From Dastarcus helophoroides (taxonomy: Eukaryota > Arthropoda > Insecta > Coleoptera > Bothrideridae): a stretch of DNA of 64,000 bases. The stretch is taken from the NCBI GenBank assembly GCA_028583605.1, contig CM053331.1, positions 870,501 through 934,500 on the forward strand, in the 5' to 3' direction. The first letter of the stretch is position 1, and every line of letters starts with the position of its first letter. Shown here piece by piece: positions 1 to 10,545 of the stretch. Position numbers and translations under genes: made by a program. Under the pieces are notes generated by a model that worked only from the letters and a program-made list of their open reading frames with translations, searched no databases and was not told the origin of the DNA.

Positions 1-2740
1 TGGGAAAGAGATGGGAAGAGATAAAAAGAGATGAGAAAGAGAAGAGGAAAAGAAGGGAAGAGAAGAGAAGAGAAAGAAAGAGTGAAGAATAAGAAGAAGA
101 AGAGAAGAAAAGAGAAGAGAAGAGAAGAGAAGAAGAGAGAGAAGAAGAGAAGGAAGAAGGAAAGAAGGAAGAGAAGAGAGAGAAGAGATGGGAAGAGAGT
201 GGGGAAGAGATGGAAAAAAGGAAGAGAAAGGAAGAGAAGAAAGGAAGAGAGGAAGATGGGAAGAGAGGGAAGAGAGGAAGAGATGAAGAAATGAAGAGAA
301 GAGAAGAGAAGAGAAGAGAAGAGAAGAGAAGAGAGAAGAGAAGAGAAAGAAGAGGAAGAGAAGAGGAAGAGAGAGAAAGGAAGAGAAGGAAGAGAAGAAA
401 GGAAGAGAAGAGAAGAAGAGAAGAGAAGAGAAGAGAAGAGAAGAGAAGAGAAGAGGAAGAGAAGAGAAGAGAAGAGAAGAGAGAGAAAGAAGAGAAGAGG
501 AAGAGGAAGAGAAGAGAAGAGAAGAGAAGAGAAGAGAAGGGGAAGAAAAAAAGAAGAGAAGAGAAGAGAAGAAAGAGATAGGAAGAGAAGATGGAAAGAA
601 GAGAAGAGAAGAGAAGAGAAGAGAAGAAGAGAAGAGAAGAGAAGAGAAGAGAAGAGAAGAGAAGAGAAGAGAAGAGAAGAGAAGAGAAGAGAAGAGAGGA
701 AAAGATGGAAGAGAGGAAGAAAGAATGGGAAGAGATGGGAAGAGAAAGATGGGAAGAGATGGGAAGAGACGAAGGGGGATGGAAGAGAATGGAAGAGAGA
801 GATGGGAAGAAGGAAGGAGAAGAGAAGAGATAAGAAGAGATGAGAAGAGATAAGAGAGATGGGAAGAGATGAAGAGAGATGGGAAGAGGGAAGAGAAGAG
901 AAGAGAAGAGAAGAGAAGAGAAGAGGAAGAGAAGAGAAGAGAAGAGGAAGAGAAGAGAAGAGAAGAGAAGAGAAGAGAAGAGAAGAGAAGAGAAGAGAAG
1001 AGAAGAGAAGAGAAGAGAAGAGAAGAGAAGAGAAGAGAAGAGAAGAGAAGAGAAGAGAAGAGAAGAGAAGAGAAGAGAAGAGAAGAGAAGAGAAGAGAAG
1101 AGAAGAGAAGAGAAGAGAAGAGAAGAGAAGAGAAGAGAAGAGAAGAGAAGAGAAGAGAAGAGAAGAGAAGAGAAGAGAAGAGAAGAGAAGAGAAGAGAAG
1201 AGAAGAGAAGAGAAGAGAAGAGAAGAGAAGAGAAGAGAAGAGAAGAGAAGAGAAGAGAAGAGAAGAGAAGAGAAGAGAAGAGAAGAGAAGAGAAGAGAAG
1301 AGAAGAGAAGAGAAGAGAAGAGATGGGAAGAGATGGGAAAAGATGGGAAGAGATGGGAAGAGATGGGAAGAGATGGGAAGAGATAAAAAGAGATGGGAAG
1401 AGATAAAAAGAGATGGAAAGAGAAGAGAAAAGAAGGGAAGAGAAGAGACGAGAAGAGATAAGAAGAGATGGGAAAAGATAAGAAGAGATGGGAAGAGGTG
1501 GGAAGAGATGGGAAGAAATGGGAAGAGAAGAGAAGAGAAGAGAAGAGAAGAGAAGAGAAGAGGAGAGAAGAGAAGAGAAGAGAAGAGAAGAGAAGAGAAG
1601 AGAAGAGAAGAGAAGAGAAGAGAAGAGAAGAGAAGAGGAGAGAAGAGAAGAGAAGAGAAGAGAAGAGAAGAGAAGAGAAGAGAAGAGAAGAGAAGAGAAG
1701 AGAAGAGAAGAGAAGAGAAGAGAAGAGAAGAGAAGAGAAGAGAAGAGGAAGAGAAGAGAAGAGAAGAGAAGAGAAGAGAAGAGAAGAGAAGAGAAGAGAA
1801 GAGAAGAGAAGAGAAGAGAAGAGAAGAGAAGAGAAGAGAAGAGAAGAGAAGAGAAGAGAAGAGAAGAGAAGAGAAGAGAAGAGAAGAGATGGGAAGAGAT
1901 AAGAAGAGATGGGAAGAGATAAGAAAAGATGGGAAGAGGTGGGAAGAGATGGGAAGAAATGGGAAGAGATGGGAAGAGATAAAAAGAGATGGGAAGAGAT
2001 GGGAAGAGATAAAAAGAGATGGAAAGAGAAGAGAAGAGAAGAGAAGAGAAGAGAAGAGAAGAGAAGAGAAGAGAAGAGAAGAGAAGAGAAGAGAAGAGAA
2101 GAGAGGAGAAGAGAAGAGAAGAGAAGAGATGGGAAGAGATGGGAAGAGATGGGAAGAGATGGGAAGAGATGGGAAGAGATAAAAAGAGATGGAAAGAGAA
2201 GAGAAAAGAAGGGAAGAGAAGAGACGAGAAGAGATAAGAAGAGATGGGAAGAGATAAGAAGAGATGGGAAGAGGTGGGAAGAGATGGGAAGAGAAGAGAA
2301 GAGAAGAGAAGAAAAGAGAAGAGAAGAGAAGAGAAGAGAAGAGAAGAGAAGAGAAGAAAAGAGAAGAAAAGAGAAGAAAAGAGAAGAAAAGAGAAGAGAA
2401 GAGAAGAGAAGAGAAGAGAAGAGATGGAAAGAAAAGAGAAGAGAAGAGAAGAGAAGAGAAGAGAAGAGAAGAGAAGCTAAGAGAAGAGAAGAGAAGAGAA
2501 GAGAAAAGAAGAGAAGAGAAGAGAAGAGAAGAGAAGAGAAGAGAAGAGAAGAGAAGAGAAGAGAAGAGAAGAGAAGAGAAGAGAAGAGACAAGAAGAGAA
2601 GAGAAGAGAAGAGAAGAGAAGAGAAGAGAAGAGAAGAGAAGAGAAGAGAAGAGAAACAGAAAATAAGAGACCAGAAAAGATGGAAAGAGAAGAGAACAAA
2701 ACAGAACACAATAAAAGAGACCAGAAGAACGAAGACAGAA
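1..2740. repeat. GAGAA pentamer array in an LDH intron
   Basis: Almost pure purine on the plus strand: a 5-bp GAGAA unit in long perfect runs (for example 960-1320 and 1760-1886). The runs are broken by 10-bp variants built on GATGGGAAGA and GATAAAAAGA. A longer block containing GATAAAAAGAGATGG, AAAAGAAGGG and GAGACGAGAAG occurs near 1381-1500 and again near 2178-2290, with a partial relative at 20-65, so there is higher-order duplication. The array runs off the left edge. It directly follows the splice donor of LDH exon 3 (minus strand), so it lies inside that gene's next intron. The LDH pre-mRNA would therefore carry UUCUC repeats. Open frames with REEKR repeats are a by-product of a unit without stop codons. 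Confidence 0.95.
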
Positions 2741-2751
2741 AAAACACTAAC

Positions 2752-3496
2752 CACTGGAATCCCCATGTTCTCCAATTATCCAACCATGAATGCTGGCCGG
2801 CGACACCTTAAGCCTCTGCGCCATCAGGAATCTGAACCTGGAGGAGTCTAGGTTGGTACCAGAACCCATCACTCGGTGCTTCGGTAGACCGCTCAGCTTC
2901 CAAGCCACGAAGGTCAAAATGTCGCAGGGATTGCTGACGATTATCAAGATGGTGTTGGGCGAATATTGTACCAATTTTGGTATGATATTCTTGTAGACGT
3001 CCACGTTCCTTTGGACCAAATTTAAGCGACTTTCGCCCTCTTGCTGCCTGACGCCGGCGGTCACGATGCAAACCCTCGATCCCGCCGATACAGAATAATC
3101 TGAACAAAATAAGCAGTTAGAAATGGATGGATTATATGGATGGTTAAATGGAAGAATCGATCAACATACGAACGTATGTTTTAATGGTGGAATGGTTACC
3201 TGTGCTCGCCTGGATGGTGGCGTTGTTCAAAAATAGCGAACCGTGCTGCAAATCCAACATCTCCCCTTGCAGGCGCTCCTCCATACAATCCACAAGCGCC
3301 AAATTACTGGTGACATTCTAACGATAAACAAAAATAATCGAAATGAGGAAATTCCAAAAGTTCGAGCTCTTACCTGCGTCAAAAGACTCATGGCGCACGC
3401 CATCCCCACAGCTCCTATGCCAACTACGGTGACTTTAGTGGTGGTGCATTCTACCTGTGGGCTGACTTCTTCCAAAAGCTGTCCTTTGGTACTCAT
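2752..3496 (-). CDS. Ldh: L-lactate dehydrogenase, N-terminal exons 1-3 (partial)
   Basis: Reduces pyruvate to L-lactate with NADH in the cytosol. Three coding exons read on the minus strand: 3496-3374, 3317-3200 and 3099-2752. They are joined by GT-AG introns of 56 and 100 bp, with phases 0 and 1. Together they give 196 residues plus one base. Visible family features: NAD-binding GIGAVG at residues 26-31; adenosine-binding Asp51 at the end of the second strand; specificity/active-site loop QQEGESR with Arg105; Asp165 and Arg168 in LDSSRF; catalytic His192 in GEHGDSS. The Gln in the loop, not Arg, fits lactate rather than malate dehydrogenase. All key residues are present, so the gene looks intact this far; SNPCDIL has Cys where Val is usual. 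About 135 C-terminal residues are missing and must lie left of base 1, across an intron filled by the GAGAA array. The donor after exon 3 is GTTAGT. The start is the first ATG before the conserved core; a possible 5' UTR acceptor (CAG ending at 3505) lies just upstream. Confidence 0.97.
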
Positions 3497-3670
3497 TGGT
3501 CCTTCTGGAATGGATGAGGGCGATAAAGAGCGTAATTACTGTATTGCTGCCGATCATGTCTTAACTACGAAATTTAAACGCTGTGAACCCCACATCTTTC
3601 AACTGTGAACATTATGTGTGAAATTTGATTTTTACGGTGGATTCAAAATGTTCTGACTAGAAACCATGAT
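3497..3670. other. Upstream flank of LDH coding exon 1
   Basis: Short non-coding interval upstream of the LDH start codon. It holds a candidate splice acceptor (minus strand, CAG at 3505) that would make the start codon part of a second exon. No TATA box or clear initiator was found, so the promoter may lie further upstream. The right end grades into degenerate copies of the next minisatellite. Confidence 0.4.
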
Positions 3671-4204
3671 TGTTTAAACTGTAAACTTTGAATGTTAAAA
3701 CTGTGAATTTTAAATGTTATAACTGTGAACTTTGAATGGTAAAACTGTGAATTTTGAATGGTAAAACTGTGAAATTTGAATGTTAAAACTGTGAATTTTG
3801 AATGTTAAAACTGTGAACTTTGAATGGTAAAACTGTGAAATTTGAATGTTAAAACTGTGAATTTTGAATGTTAAAACTGTGAACTTTGAATGGTAAAACT
3901 GTGAATTTTGAATGTTAAACTGTGAACTTTGAATGGTAAAACTGTGAATTTTGAATGTTAAAACTGTGAACTTTGAATGGTAAAACTGTGAAATTTGAAT
4001 GTTAAAACTGTGAATTTTGAATGTTAAAACTGTGAACTTTGAATGGTAAAACTGTGAATTTTGAATGTTAAAACTGTGAACTTTGAATGGTAAAAATGTG
4101 AACTTTGAATGGTAAAACTGTGAATTTTGAATGTTAAAACTGTGAACTTTGAATGGTAAAACTGTGAAATTTGAATGTTAAAACTGTGAATTTTGAATGT
4201 TCAA
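3671..4204. repeat. 22-bp minisatellite with three monomer types
   Basis: About 24 tandem copies of a 22-bp unit with core AAAACTGTGAA. Three monomer types differ at the triplet after GAA and at the end: A (ATTTGAATGTT), B (TTTTGAATGTT) and C (CTTTGAATGGT). They recur in fixed order A-B-C or B-C, giving 66- and 44-bp higher-order units. Confidence 0.93.
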
Positions 4205-4354
4205 CAATGAAAATCTCAACCAATTGAAGCGTTTTAGAAGAAGTGTATGATTCTTCCAATCATTTCTGCTTTTTTGATGAGCAAATATTTTCAAAAATCA
4301 AGACGTATTAAAAAAAGAATATCATTCTTCCAAAACGCTTTCATTTCGTTCTTT

Positions 4355-4613
4355 AAAAATTGAAATACAAATCTTGACCCTTGAAACCAAGAAAGATTAA
4401 AAACGCATTTCGATTAGTATCTCTCTAAACTGTCACGCAATTACTGGATTGCGTAAACTAGTGCTACCTCTGAAAATATGCCTCTAAATGATCATAGTTT
4501 ATAGCTTGGCTATTGAAACGCGTTAGAGCAACCTTTGTTGTGTTTTTTAATCTTTCTTGGTTTCAGGAAACTTGATTTGTATTTCAATTTTTGGAGATAA
4601 CCAAGTTCCACCA
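4355..4613. mobile_element. Foldback-like inverted-repeat element, copy 1
   Basis: Terminal inverted repeats start with AAAAATTGAAATACAAATC on the left and end with its reverse complement near 4592. Inside the ends come CTGAAACCAAGAAAGATTAA, then an ACGCGTTTCGAT-type segment in inverted arrangement. The interior contains CACGCAATTACTGGATTGCG and GTGCTACCTCTGAAAATATG, which recur in the copies at 22.9 and 29.7 kb. The right flank GATAACCAAG also matches flanks of the 29.3-30.2 kb copies, so the true inverted repeat is longer than the obvious core. There is no coding capacity. Superfamily and target-site duplication could not be determined. Confidence 0.8.
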
Positions 4614-5200
4614 AAAAAAAATTCATTCTTTTCTGACTAAGATCTGAAACTAGAATTACATCTCTTTAACAATCGCAGAAGATTAAATAGTTTGACTTCA
4701 GATATCAACGGATCAACGCATCTATTCAGTTTGGCCACGTTTTTGTGGTCGCAACCAATTTCGAGCGTTCACGAGGCCTAACCAAAACGTGTAAATACCC
4801 TTCCCCATTATCACCAATAACAAGTCTTTCAGCCGAGTTAATTGAGTTCTATTAAAATGCCTTCGAGCTCGGGCCCAAACACGTTAATAAACTGAGCCGA
4901 AATGTGTTTCTCGACGTGTTTATAAAATTGTGTCAGCCGCATGCGATATCGTCGATTTTCTGGCGATAGCCAATTACTCGGGATAGTTAACGATGATATA
5001 AACATCGTTGATGCCTCCGATGTAATGAGAGGGCCGTTTTCAGCGCTCACCCACCAATATTTCTGTCTCGTAACTTCTCAGATCCGAAGCGATTCGCATT
5101 TACGAAGTTGTCAACCGGACAATTACATGATTCATCCGTCGGGAGATTATCGTGGCGAAGGGTCAATTGTTGGTACCTCATTTTCTACAATATGACTGTG
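4614..5200. other. Single-copy non-coding DNA
   Basis: No repeat, splice-supported exon or RNA gene was found. Base composition is more balanced than in the flanking repeats. Short open frames here show no recognisable protein. Confidence 0.5.
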
Positions 5201-5204
5201 GTCA

Positions 5205-5560
5205 GCACGCGGGGAATTTTCGTTAAAATCGGTTCAGTGATTAAATCTGAAAAGCCAACAAAGAGACAGAAAGACACACATACATTTACATGTTTAACAT
5301 TTTTAACTTTTCAGGATAAATATGAAATCGTTCGCATGTTATTCTTAACGAAAATCGTTCTAAAACACATTTTTTTCCCAAATTGAATACATTTTTTGCT
5401 TATTTTGTATCCTGGGATTCAAGGAAGTTTTATACCAATTTTCGTTAAAATCGGTTCAGTGATTGAACTGTTAAAAGCCAATAAACAAACAGACAGACAA
5501 ATGCACTTTCGCTTTTGTTTTATTTTTCGATTTTCGACGATAAATATGAAGTTGTTCTTG
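5205..5560 (+). repeat. Two direct copies of a dispersed-repeat tail
   Basis: The string TTTCGTTAAAATCGGTTCAG occurs at about 5217 and 5442. Each copy is followed by AAAAGCCAA, a run of ACA/AGACAG and then GATAAATATGAA, so about 130 bp is shared with a spacing near 225 bp. The phrase 'AAAATCGGTTCAG' followed by AGACAGACA-type runs is typical of 3' tails of arthropod non-LTR retrotransposon and related fragments. That assignment is an inference from general familiarity with such tails. Confidence 0.6.
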
Positions 5561-6554
5561 TAATTTTTGATTTTATAAAATGGTGTCCCAAAAAAATCCT
5601 TCTTCAGTGCTCAAATTAAGGAACGTAGGCGATTTGGGCCGCGCCCAGTTTGAAATCAGAAAAGATCAACCGTACCGTTATCGTTTCATCGCAATGTTAA
5701 TTAAATTTCGCTTCTACAATACACCGCAATTTGTCACAAATGCCTCTTACGCCGAGATATTGGCAAGATAAAACACTGCTGCGGACCAAAGTGACCAATT
5801 CATATTTGGATTATAAATTTCTCCGTCATCTTGAAAGCGACCAACAAACGGTGAAATATAACCCCCCCAATTTTATTTAAATAGTCGCCGTATTTATTAC
5901 CGAGTACGCCGCACGTATGCAGTTCTTAAAAACTTTAGTGTACAGGGCCTTCTCAATAATGATTCTGAAAAAATTCGTTCACCTCTCAGCATCGTTAGCT
6001 GCTTCGAGTTTTGAGACATCTGACGTTACTAACGAATTCTTAAAAACGTCGCAATGCGAAAGTCGATAGGACGATTTCCTGAAATACCTCAGATCCCGGA
6101 AGATGGCGCGATAAGCCCGATAACCACGATGGAAAGCGGTACTTTATGCGTGTCGCCCGGGGGGCGGATCGTATAAATCAAGGAATGGCTGGTTGCGTTG
6201 GAAGTAAACCAAAGAATGCGACACGGCCCGCGAACCCACACAAGCAGGTTAATAAATTAATCCGGCGGCTGTAAGAAATTAGAAAACCATGAGAACAGGG
6301 ACATTCATATTACCCGCATTAATTAATCGCTTATCGATCGCCATTCGACGATCGTTATCGATTTTCCGCCTGAAATCAACTCGGAACGTCGACCGTGAAG
6401 ATACAGATGACGGCTGGTGGTTGGGGCCCACGAGGGTAAATTGCACTCGACAAGGTTTTTTTCAAAACCTGACTCGAGACGTTCTATAAAAATTCGATGA
6501 AAAATCGAAAATTTCAGAAAAAAAAACTCGTAGAAACATAATACTGTTAACATT
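5561..6554. other. Single-copy non-coding DNA
   Basis: Mixed-composition sequence with a few open frames of 60-76 codons, none with recognisable domains, convincing splice sites or codon bias. Nothing else is supportable. Confidence 0.45.
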
Positions 6555-6800
6555 AGAGCATGTTGGTAAGGAAAGCGTGATGGTCACCCGAAACCATAAA
6601 TTTTCCCTGTTGGTTGACAATAATGATGATTATTAGAGTAATGGTAACGTAAATTAGCGTGATGATCACGCGAAACCATAAGTTTACATTAGAGCATGTT
6701 GGTGAGAAGTAGCGTGATGGTGACGCGAATTACCCTAATGGTGACGCGAATTAGAGTGATGGTGAGGCCAATCAGGGTGATAGCCACGCGAAACCCCGAT
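6555..6800. repeat. Degenerate ~23-bp repeats
   Basis: Recurring GTGATGGTGACGCGAATTA-like units, such as AGCGTGATGGTGACGCG, CTAATGGTGACGCGAATTA and GTGATGGTGAGGCCAAT. An AGAGCATGTTGGT segment is repeated at about 6553 and 6683. The units are too diverged for an exact copy number. Confidence 0.6.
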
Positions 6801-8140
6801 CAACAGTTGTTTAACGCGCCTAAAAAAGCTTTAACTTCAAAATAAAAAAATAAAAAATAGAAGAAACTGCGAGATTTCCAAAATTTTTACTTCGAGGACA
6901 CTTTTTTGAAACTTCATTCAACAACACACACAACAAATAATAAAAAAATTTCAAACCAGATGACAACGAATTGAAATTAATTGCGCTTTACTTAGATGAC
7001 CCCCCCAGTCACAATAAACTGGGGGGGACAACCGTGCGCAATCGATTTGCTTCTCACCTCGCCGTCGTAAATAATTCGTGGATGTCATAAATTGCCCAAC
7101 GAGTAAATAAAAAAATAACCCGACGACAAACTAAAATTTGCTTGCTCCTTTTTTTTCTCTCTCGAACGGCACCGAATCGTATGACTCGTCTCGGCGTCCT
7201 TATTTGGCATTCGTAATAAATTGCAGTTTTTTAACAGGCGAAAATAATCAGAATCGTCGGGCTGGAATCTCGTCTTGAAAATAAAATCGTTGAAATAAGA
7301 AGAGAGAACGCGGCCCACGCCGTATTTACATAGCGCTCGGCCTTTGGGAACATTAAAATTATCCTTTTCCAACGATTTGAATTCAGCTGCGGCCGATCGG
7401 GGATTTGTAAATTTAATTTTATTATAAAAAGGAAAAAAATACAGAAGAGATTTTCGCGTCGCTTATTTCTAACATGAAACCTTCACGTTCTCGCTTAGAG
7501 AAATGAAAAAAACGATTGTGTGGCAAAATAATTTTTTAACGGTTGCTAATTTTTAGCTAAATTTTGACTTTTATTCGTTTGGTATTTTAGCTGCTTTACT
7601 TTCCCTTTGAAATTTTGACTAATTTCTTAAAATTCCATATTTAAACTGGAACTAGTTATGTTTTATAACGAATTTTACTTCGCGAGAGAAAATTTAATTT
7701 CTTTTAGAACAATCTTTTTCTGGGCAAAATGAAAATCACGAATGAAACACAAATTTACTAAATAACAAAATATTTCTCTTTTAAGTCCTAATTTTAGGAA
7801 AATATCTATGTTTTCTAAAAATTACAATTTTGCACTTTCAAGAAAATGATATTTAAAATCAGTATGTTATAATTTTGAATATTTTGATTTTAGAACAGCT
7901 TAAAGAACATGAAATTTTGATACATTTTTTATAAAAGTTATATTTTTCTGTTCTAATTTTAAATTTAGACTTTTTTTTGTCGAAGTTTCGACCCTTTCTT
8001 AAACTCTCGACTTTATAATCGCCAAAAAATTCAGACTCTATAAGTTGAAATCCAAACTTTAAGTCGAAATCTAGAATTTGATCTCAATATTTTGAACTAT
8101 TTTTCTGAAATTTCAACTTTAATTCCCAATTTTATTCTTG
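6801..8140. other. AT-rich non-coding DNA
   Basis: Mostly A/T-rich with many T- and A-runs and no supportable gene. It contains the GC hairpin at 7000-7027. The right half (7500-8140) is enriched in AAATTTTGA-like words seen around the other arrays. Confidence 0.5.
7000..7027. repeat. Perfect 10-bp GC hairpin
   Basis: CCCCCCCAGT and its exact complement ACTGGGGGGG are separated by 8 bp. This is a strong isolated stem in AT-rich DNA. No T-run follows and this is eukaryotic DNA, so it is not called a terminator. Confidence 0.8.
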
Positions 8141-8149
8141 AGATTTCTT

Positions 8150-8340
8150 TCTGTCATTTTATCTTTCTGACTTTCTGCCTTTCTGTCTTTCCCTCTTCCT
8201 TCTGTTTTTCTGTCTTTCTCTCTTTCTGTCTTTGTGTCCTTCTTATCTTTTTTTGTCTTTTATCGTTCTGTTTTTCTATATTTCTGTCTTTCTGTTTTTA
8301 TGTCTTTCTGTCTTTCTTATTTATTGATTTGAAATTTAGG
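8150..8340. repeat. Short degenerate TTTCTGTC array
   Basis: First block of the pyrimidine octamer family. Units vary (CTTTCTGA, CTTTCTGC, TTTTTCTG), suggesting an old or decayed edge of the main arrays. It ends in an AT-rich spacer related to spacers after the later arrays. Confidence 0.85.
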
Positions 8341-8460
8341 TTTTTTCGTTAAAATTTTACCTGCAAACCAGAAAAAAAATCAAAATTTGAGGATTTAACT
8401 CGGAATTTTGAAAAAGTAATCTACATTTTTAAAGAAAATATCCATAGTTCTAAAAAGAAT
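8341..8460. other. AT-rich array-flank segment, copy 1
   Basis: Its left part (GAAATTTAGG, then TTTTTTCGTTAAAA) resembles 17735-17780. Its right part (GATTTAACTCGGAATTTTGA) resembles GATTTAATTCAGAATTTTGA at 13120. This is a paralogous spacer between pyrimidine arrays. Confidence 0.65.
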
Positions 8461-9000
8461 TTTTCTGTTTTTTTATATTTCTGTTTTTGTATTTTTCGTC
8501 TTTCTGTCTTTCTGTTTTTCTGTCTTTATCGTCTTTATTGGCTTTATCGTCTTTATCCTCTTTATCGTCTTTATCGTATTTTTTCGTCCTTTTCGTCCTT
8601 TTCGTCCTTTTCGTCCTTTTCGTCCTTTTCGTCCTTTTCGTCCTTTTCGTCCTTTTCGTCCTTTTCGTCCTTTTCGCCCTTTTCGTCCTTTTCGTCCTTT
8701 TCGTCCTTTTCGCCCTTTTCGTCCTTTTCGTCCTTTTCGTCGTTTTCGTTGTTTTCGTCTTTTTCATCGTTTTCGTTATTTTCAACATTTTCGTCTTTTT
8801 AGTCTTTTTCGTCTTTTTCGTCCTTTTAGTCTTTTTCGTCTTTTTCGTCTTTTTCGTCTTTTTCGTCTTTTTCGTCTTTTTCGTATTTTTTGTCTTTATC
8901 GTCTCTTTCGTCTTTTTCGTCTTTTTCTTTTTCGTGTTTTTCGTCTTTTTCGTCTTTTACGTCTTTTTCGTCTGTTTCGCCTTTTTTGTCTTTTTGTCTT
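8461..9000. repeat. 9-bp TTTTCGTCC / TTTTTCGTC array
   Basis: After a short octamer stretch, a 9-bp unit CGTCCTTTT dominates 8580-8740. It then shifts to CGTCTTTTT to about 8990. The 9-bp period is a multiple of three, so one frame reads VLF repeats without stops; this is not evidence of a protein. Confidence 0.93.
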
Positions 9001-9560
9001 TTCATCTTTCTGTCTTTCTGCCTTTCTGTCCTTCTCTCTTTCTGTATTTCGGTCTTTCTATCTTTCTGTCTTTCTCTTTTTCTGTATTTCTGTCTTTTTG
9101 TGGTGTTTCTGTTTTTTGTTTTTTCGTCTTTTTGCCCTTCTGTTCTTTTGCCCTTCTGTCTTTCTGCTTTTCTGTCTTGCTGTCTTGGTCGCTTGCTGGC
9201 TTGTTGTTTTGCTGTCTTGCTGTCTTGCTGCTTTGTTGTCTTGCTGCTTTGTTGTCTTGCTGTCTTAGTGTCTTGCTGTCTTGGTGTCTTTCTGTCTTTC
9301 TGTCTTTCTGTCTTTCTGTCTTTCTGTCTTTCTGTCTTTCTGTCTTTCTGTCTTTCTGTCTTTCTGTCTTTCTGTCTTTCTGTCTTTCTGTCTTTCTGTC
9401 TTTCTGTCTTTCTGTCTTTCTGTCTTTCTGTCTTTCTGTCTTTCTGTCTTTCTGTCTTTCTGTCTTTCTGTCTTTCTGTCTTTCTGTCTTTCTGTCTTTC
9501 TGCCTTTCTGACTTTCCGTCTTTCTGTCTTTCTGTCTTTCTGTCTTTCTTTTTGTCTTTC
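9001..9560. repeat. TTTCTGTC octamer array
   Basis: Variable octamers, including CTTGCTGT and CTTGCTGC near 9170-9280, are followed by a nearly perfect TTTCTGTC run from about 9285 to 9500. An 8-bp unit with no stop in any plus frame yields long spurious open frames. Confidence 0.95.
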
Positions 9561-10545
9561 TTTTTGTCTTTCTATTTTCTGTGAACTTTCTGTCTTTCTT
9601 TTTTTCTGTTATGCTGTAAAGTTTCTGTTTTTTTGTGAAGTTTCTTTCTTTCCGTCTTTCTGTATAACTGTCTTTTTGTGAAGTTTCTGTCTTTCTCTCT
9701 TTCTGTCTTTCTGTGAAGTTTCTGTTTTTCTGTACTTCTGTCTTTTCGTTTTTCTGGCTTTCTGTCTTCCTGTCTTTCTATCTTTCTGTAAAGTTTCTGT
9801 CTTTCTGTTTTTCTGCCTTTCTGTGAAGTTTTTGTTTTTCTACCTTTCTGTATAGTTTCTCTTTTTCTGCCATTCCGTCTTTTTGTTTTTCTGTCATTCT
9901 GTGTTTCTGCCTTTCCGACTTCCTGTCTTTCTATCTTTCTGTGAAGTTTTTTTATTTCTGTCTTTCTGTTTTTTGTCTTTCTGTAAAGTTTCTGTCTTTC
10001 TGTGAAGTTTCTGTTTTTCTGCCCTTTTGTGAAGTTTCTGTTTTTCTGTCTTTCCGTTCTTTCGTTTTTCTGTCATTATGTGTTTTCGCTTTTCTGACTT
10101 TCTGGCTTTTTATCTTTCTGTGAAGTTTCTGTGCTTCTGTCTTTCTGGTTTTTGTCTTTCTGTAAAGTTTCCGTCTTTCTGTCTTTCTGTGAAGTTTCCG
10201 TTTTTCTGCCCTTCTGTAAAGTTTCTGTTTTTCTGCCTTTCCTCCTTCTCGTTTTTCTGTCATTTTGTGTTTCTGTCTTTCTGACTTCCTGTTTTTCTAT
10301 CTTTCTGTAAAGTTTCTGTACTTCTGTCTTTCTGCTTTTTGTCTTTTTGTAAAGTTTCTGTCTTTCTGTGAAGTTTCTGTCTTTCTGTATTTCTGTCTTT
10401 TTTTGAAGTCTATCTTTCTGTGAAGTTTCTGTTTTTTTGGCCTTCTGTGAAGTTTCTGTTTTTTTGTCTTTCCGCCTTTTTGTTTTTCTATTATTCTGTG
10501 TGTCTGCCTTTCTGACTTCCTGTCTTTCTATCTTTCTGTAAAGTT
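9561..10545. repeat. ~185-bp higher-order pyrimidine repeat
   Basis: Octamer-like pyrimidine DNA is interrupted by AAGTTTCTG phrases (TGTGAAGTTTCTG, TGTAAAGTTTCTG). A marker near GACTTCCTGT/GACTTTCTGG followed by TATCTTTCTGT recurs at about 9915, 10097, 10283 and 10513. That indicates a higher-order unit of about 182-230 bp. Confidence 0.75.

Noticed and set aside
31..2851. REEKR-repeat open frames over the GAGAA array
   Set aside because: A stop-free pentamer in an LDH intron on the antisense strand; no start, splice or composition signal.
5580..5771. 63-codon ATG frame
   Set aside because: Composition is unremarkable and no family is recognised; adjacent to a repeat tail and likely chance.
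7000..7027. Rho-independent terminator
   Set aside because: Stem without a T-run, and the window is eukaryotic.
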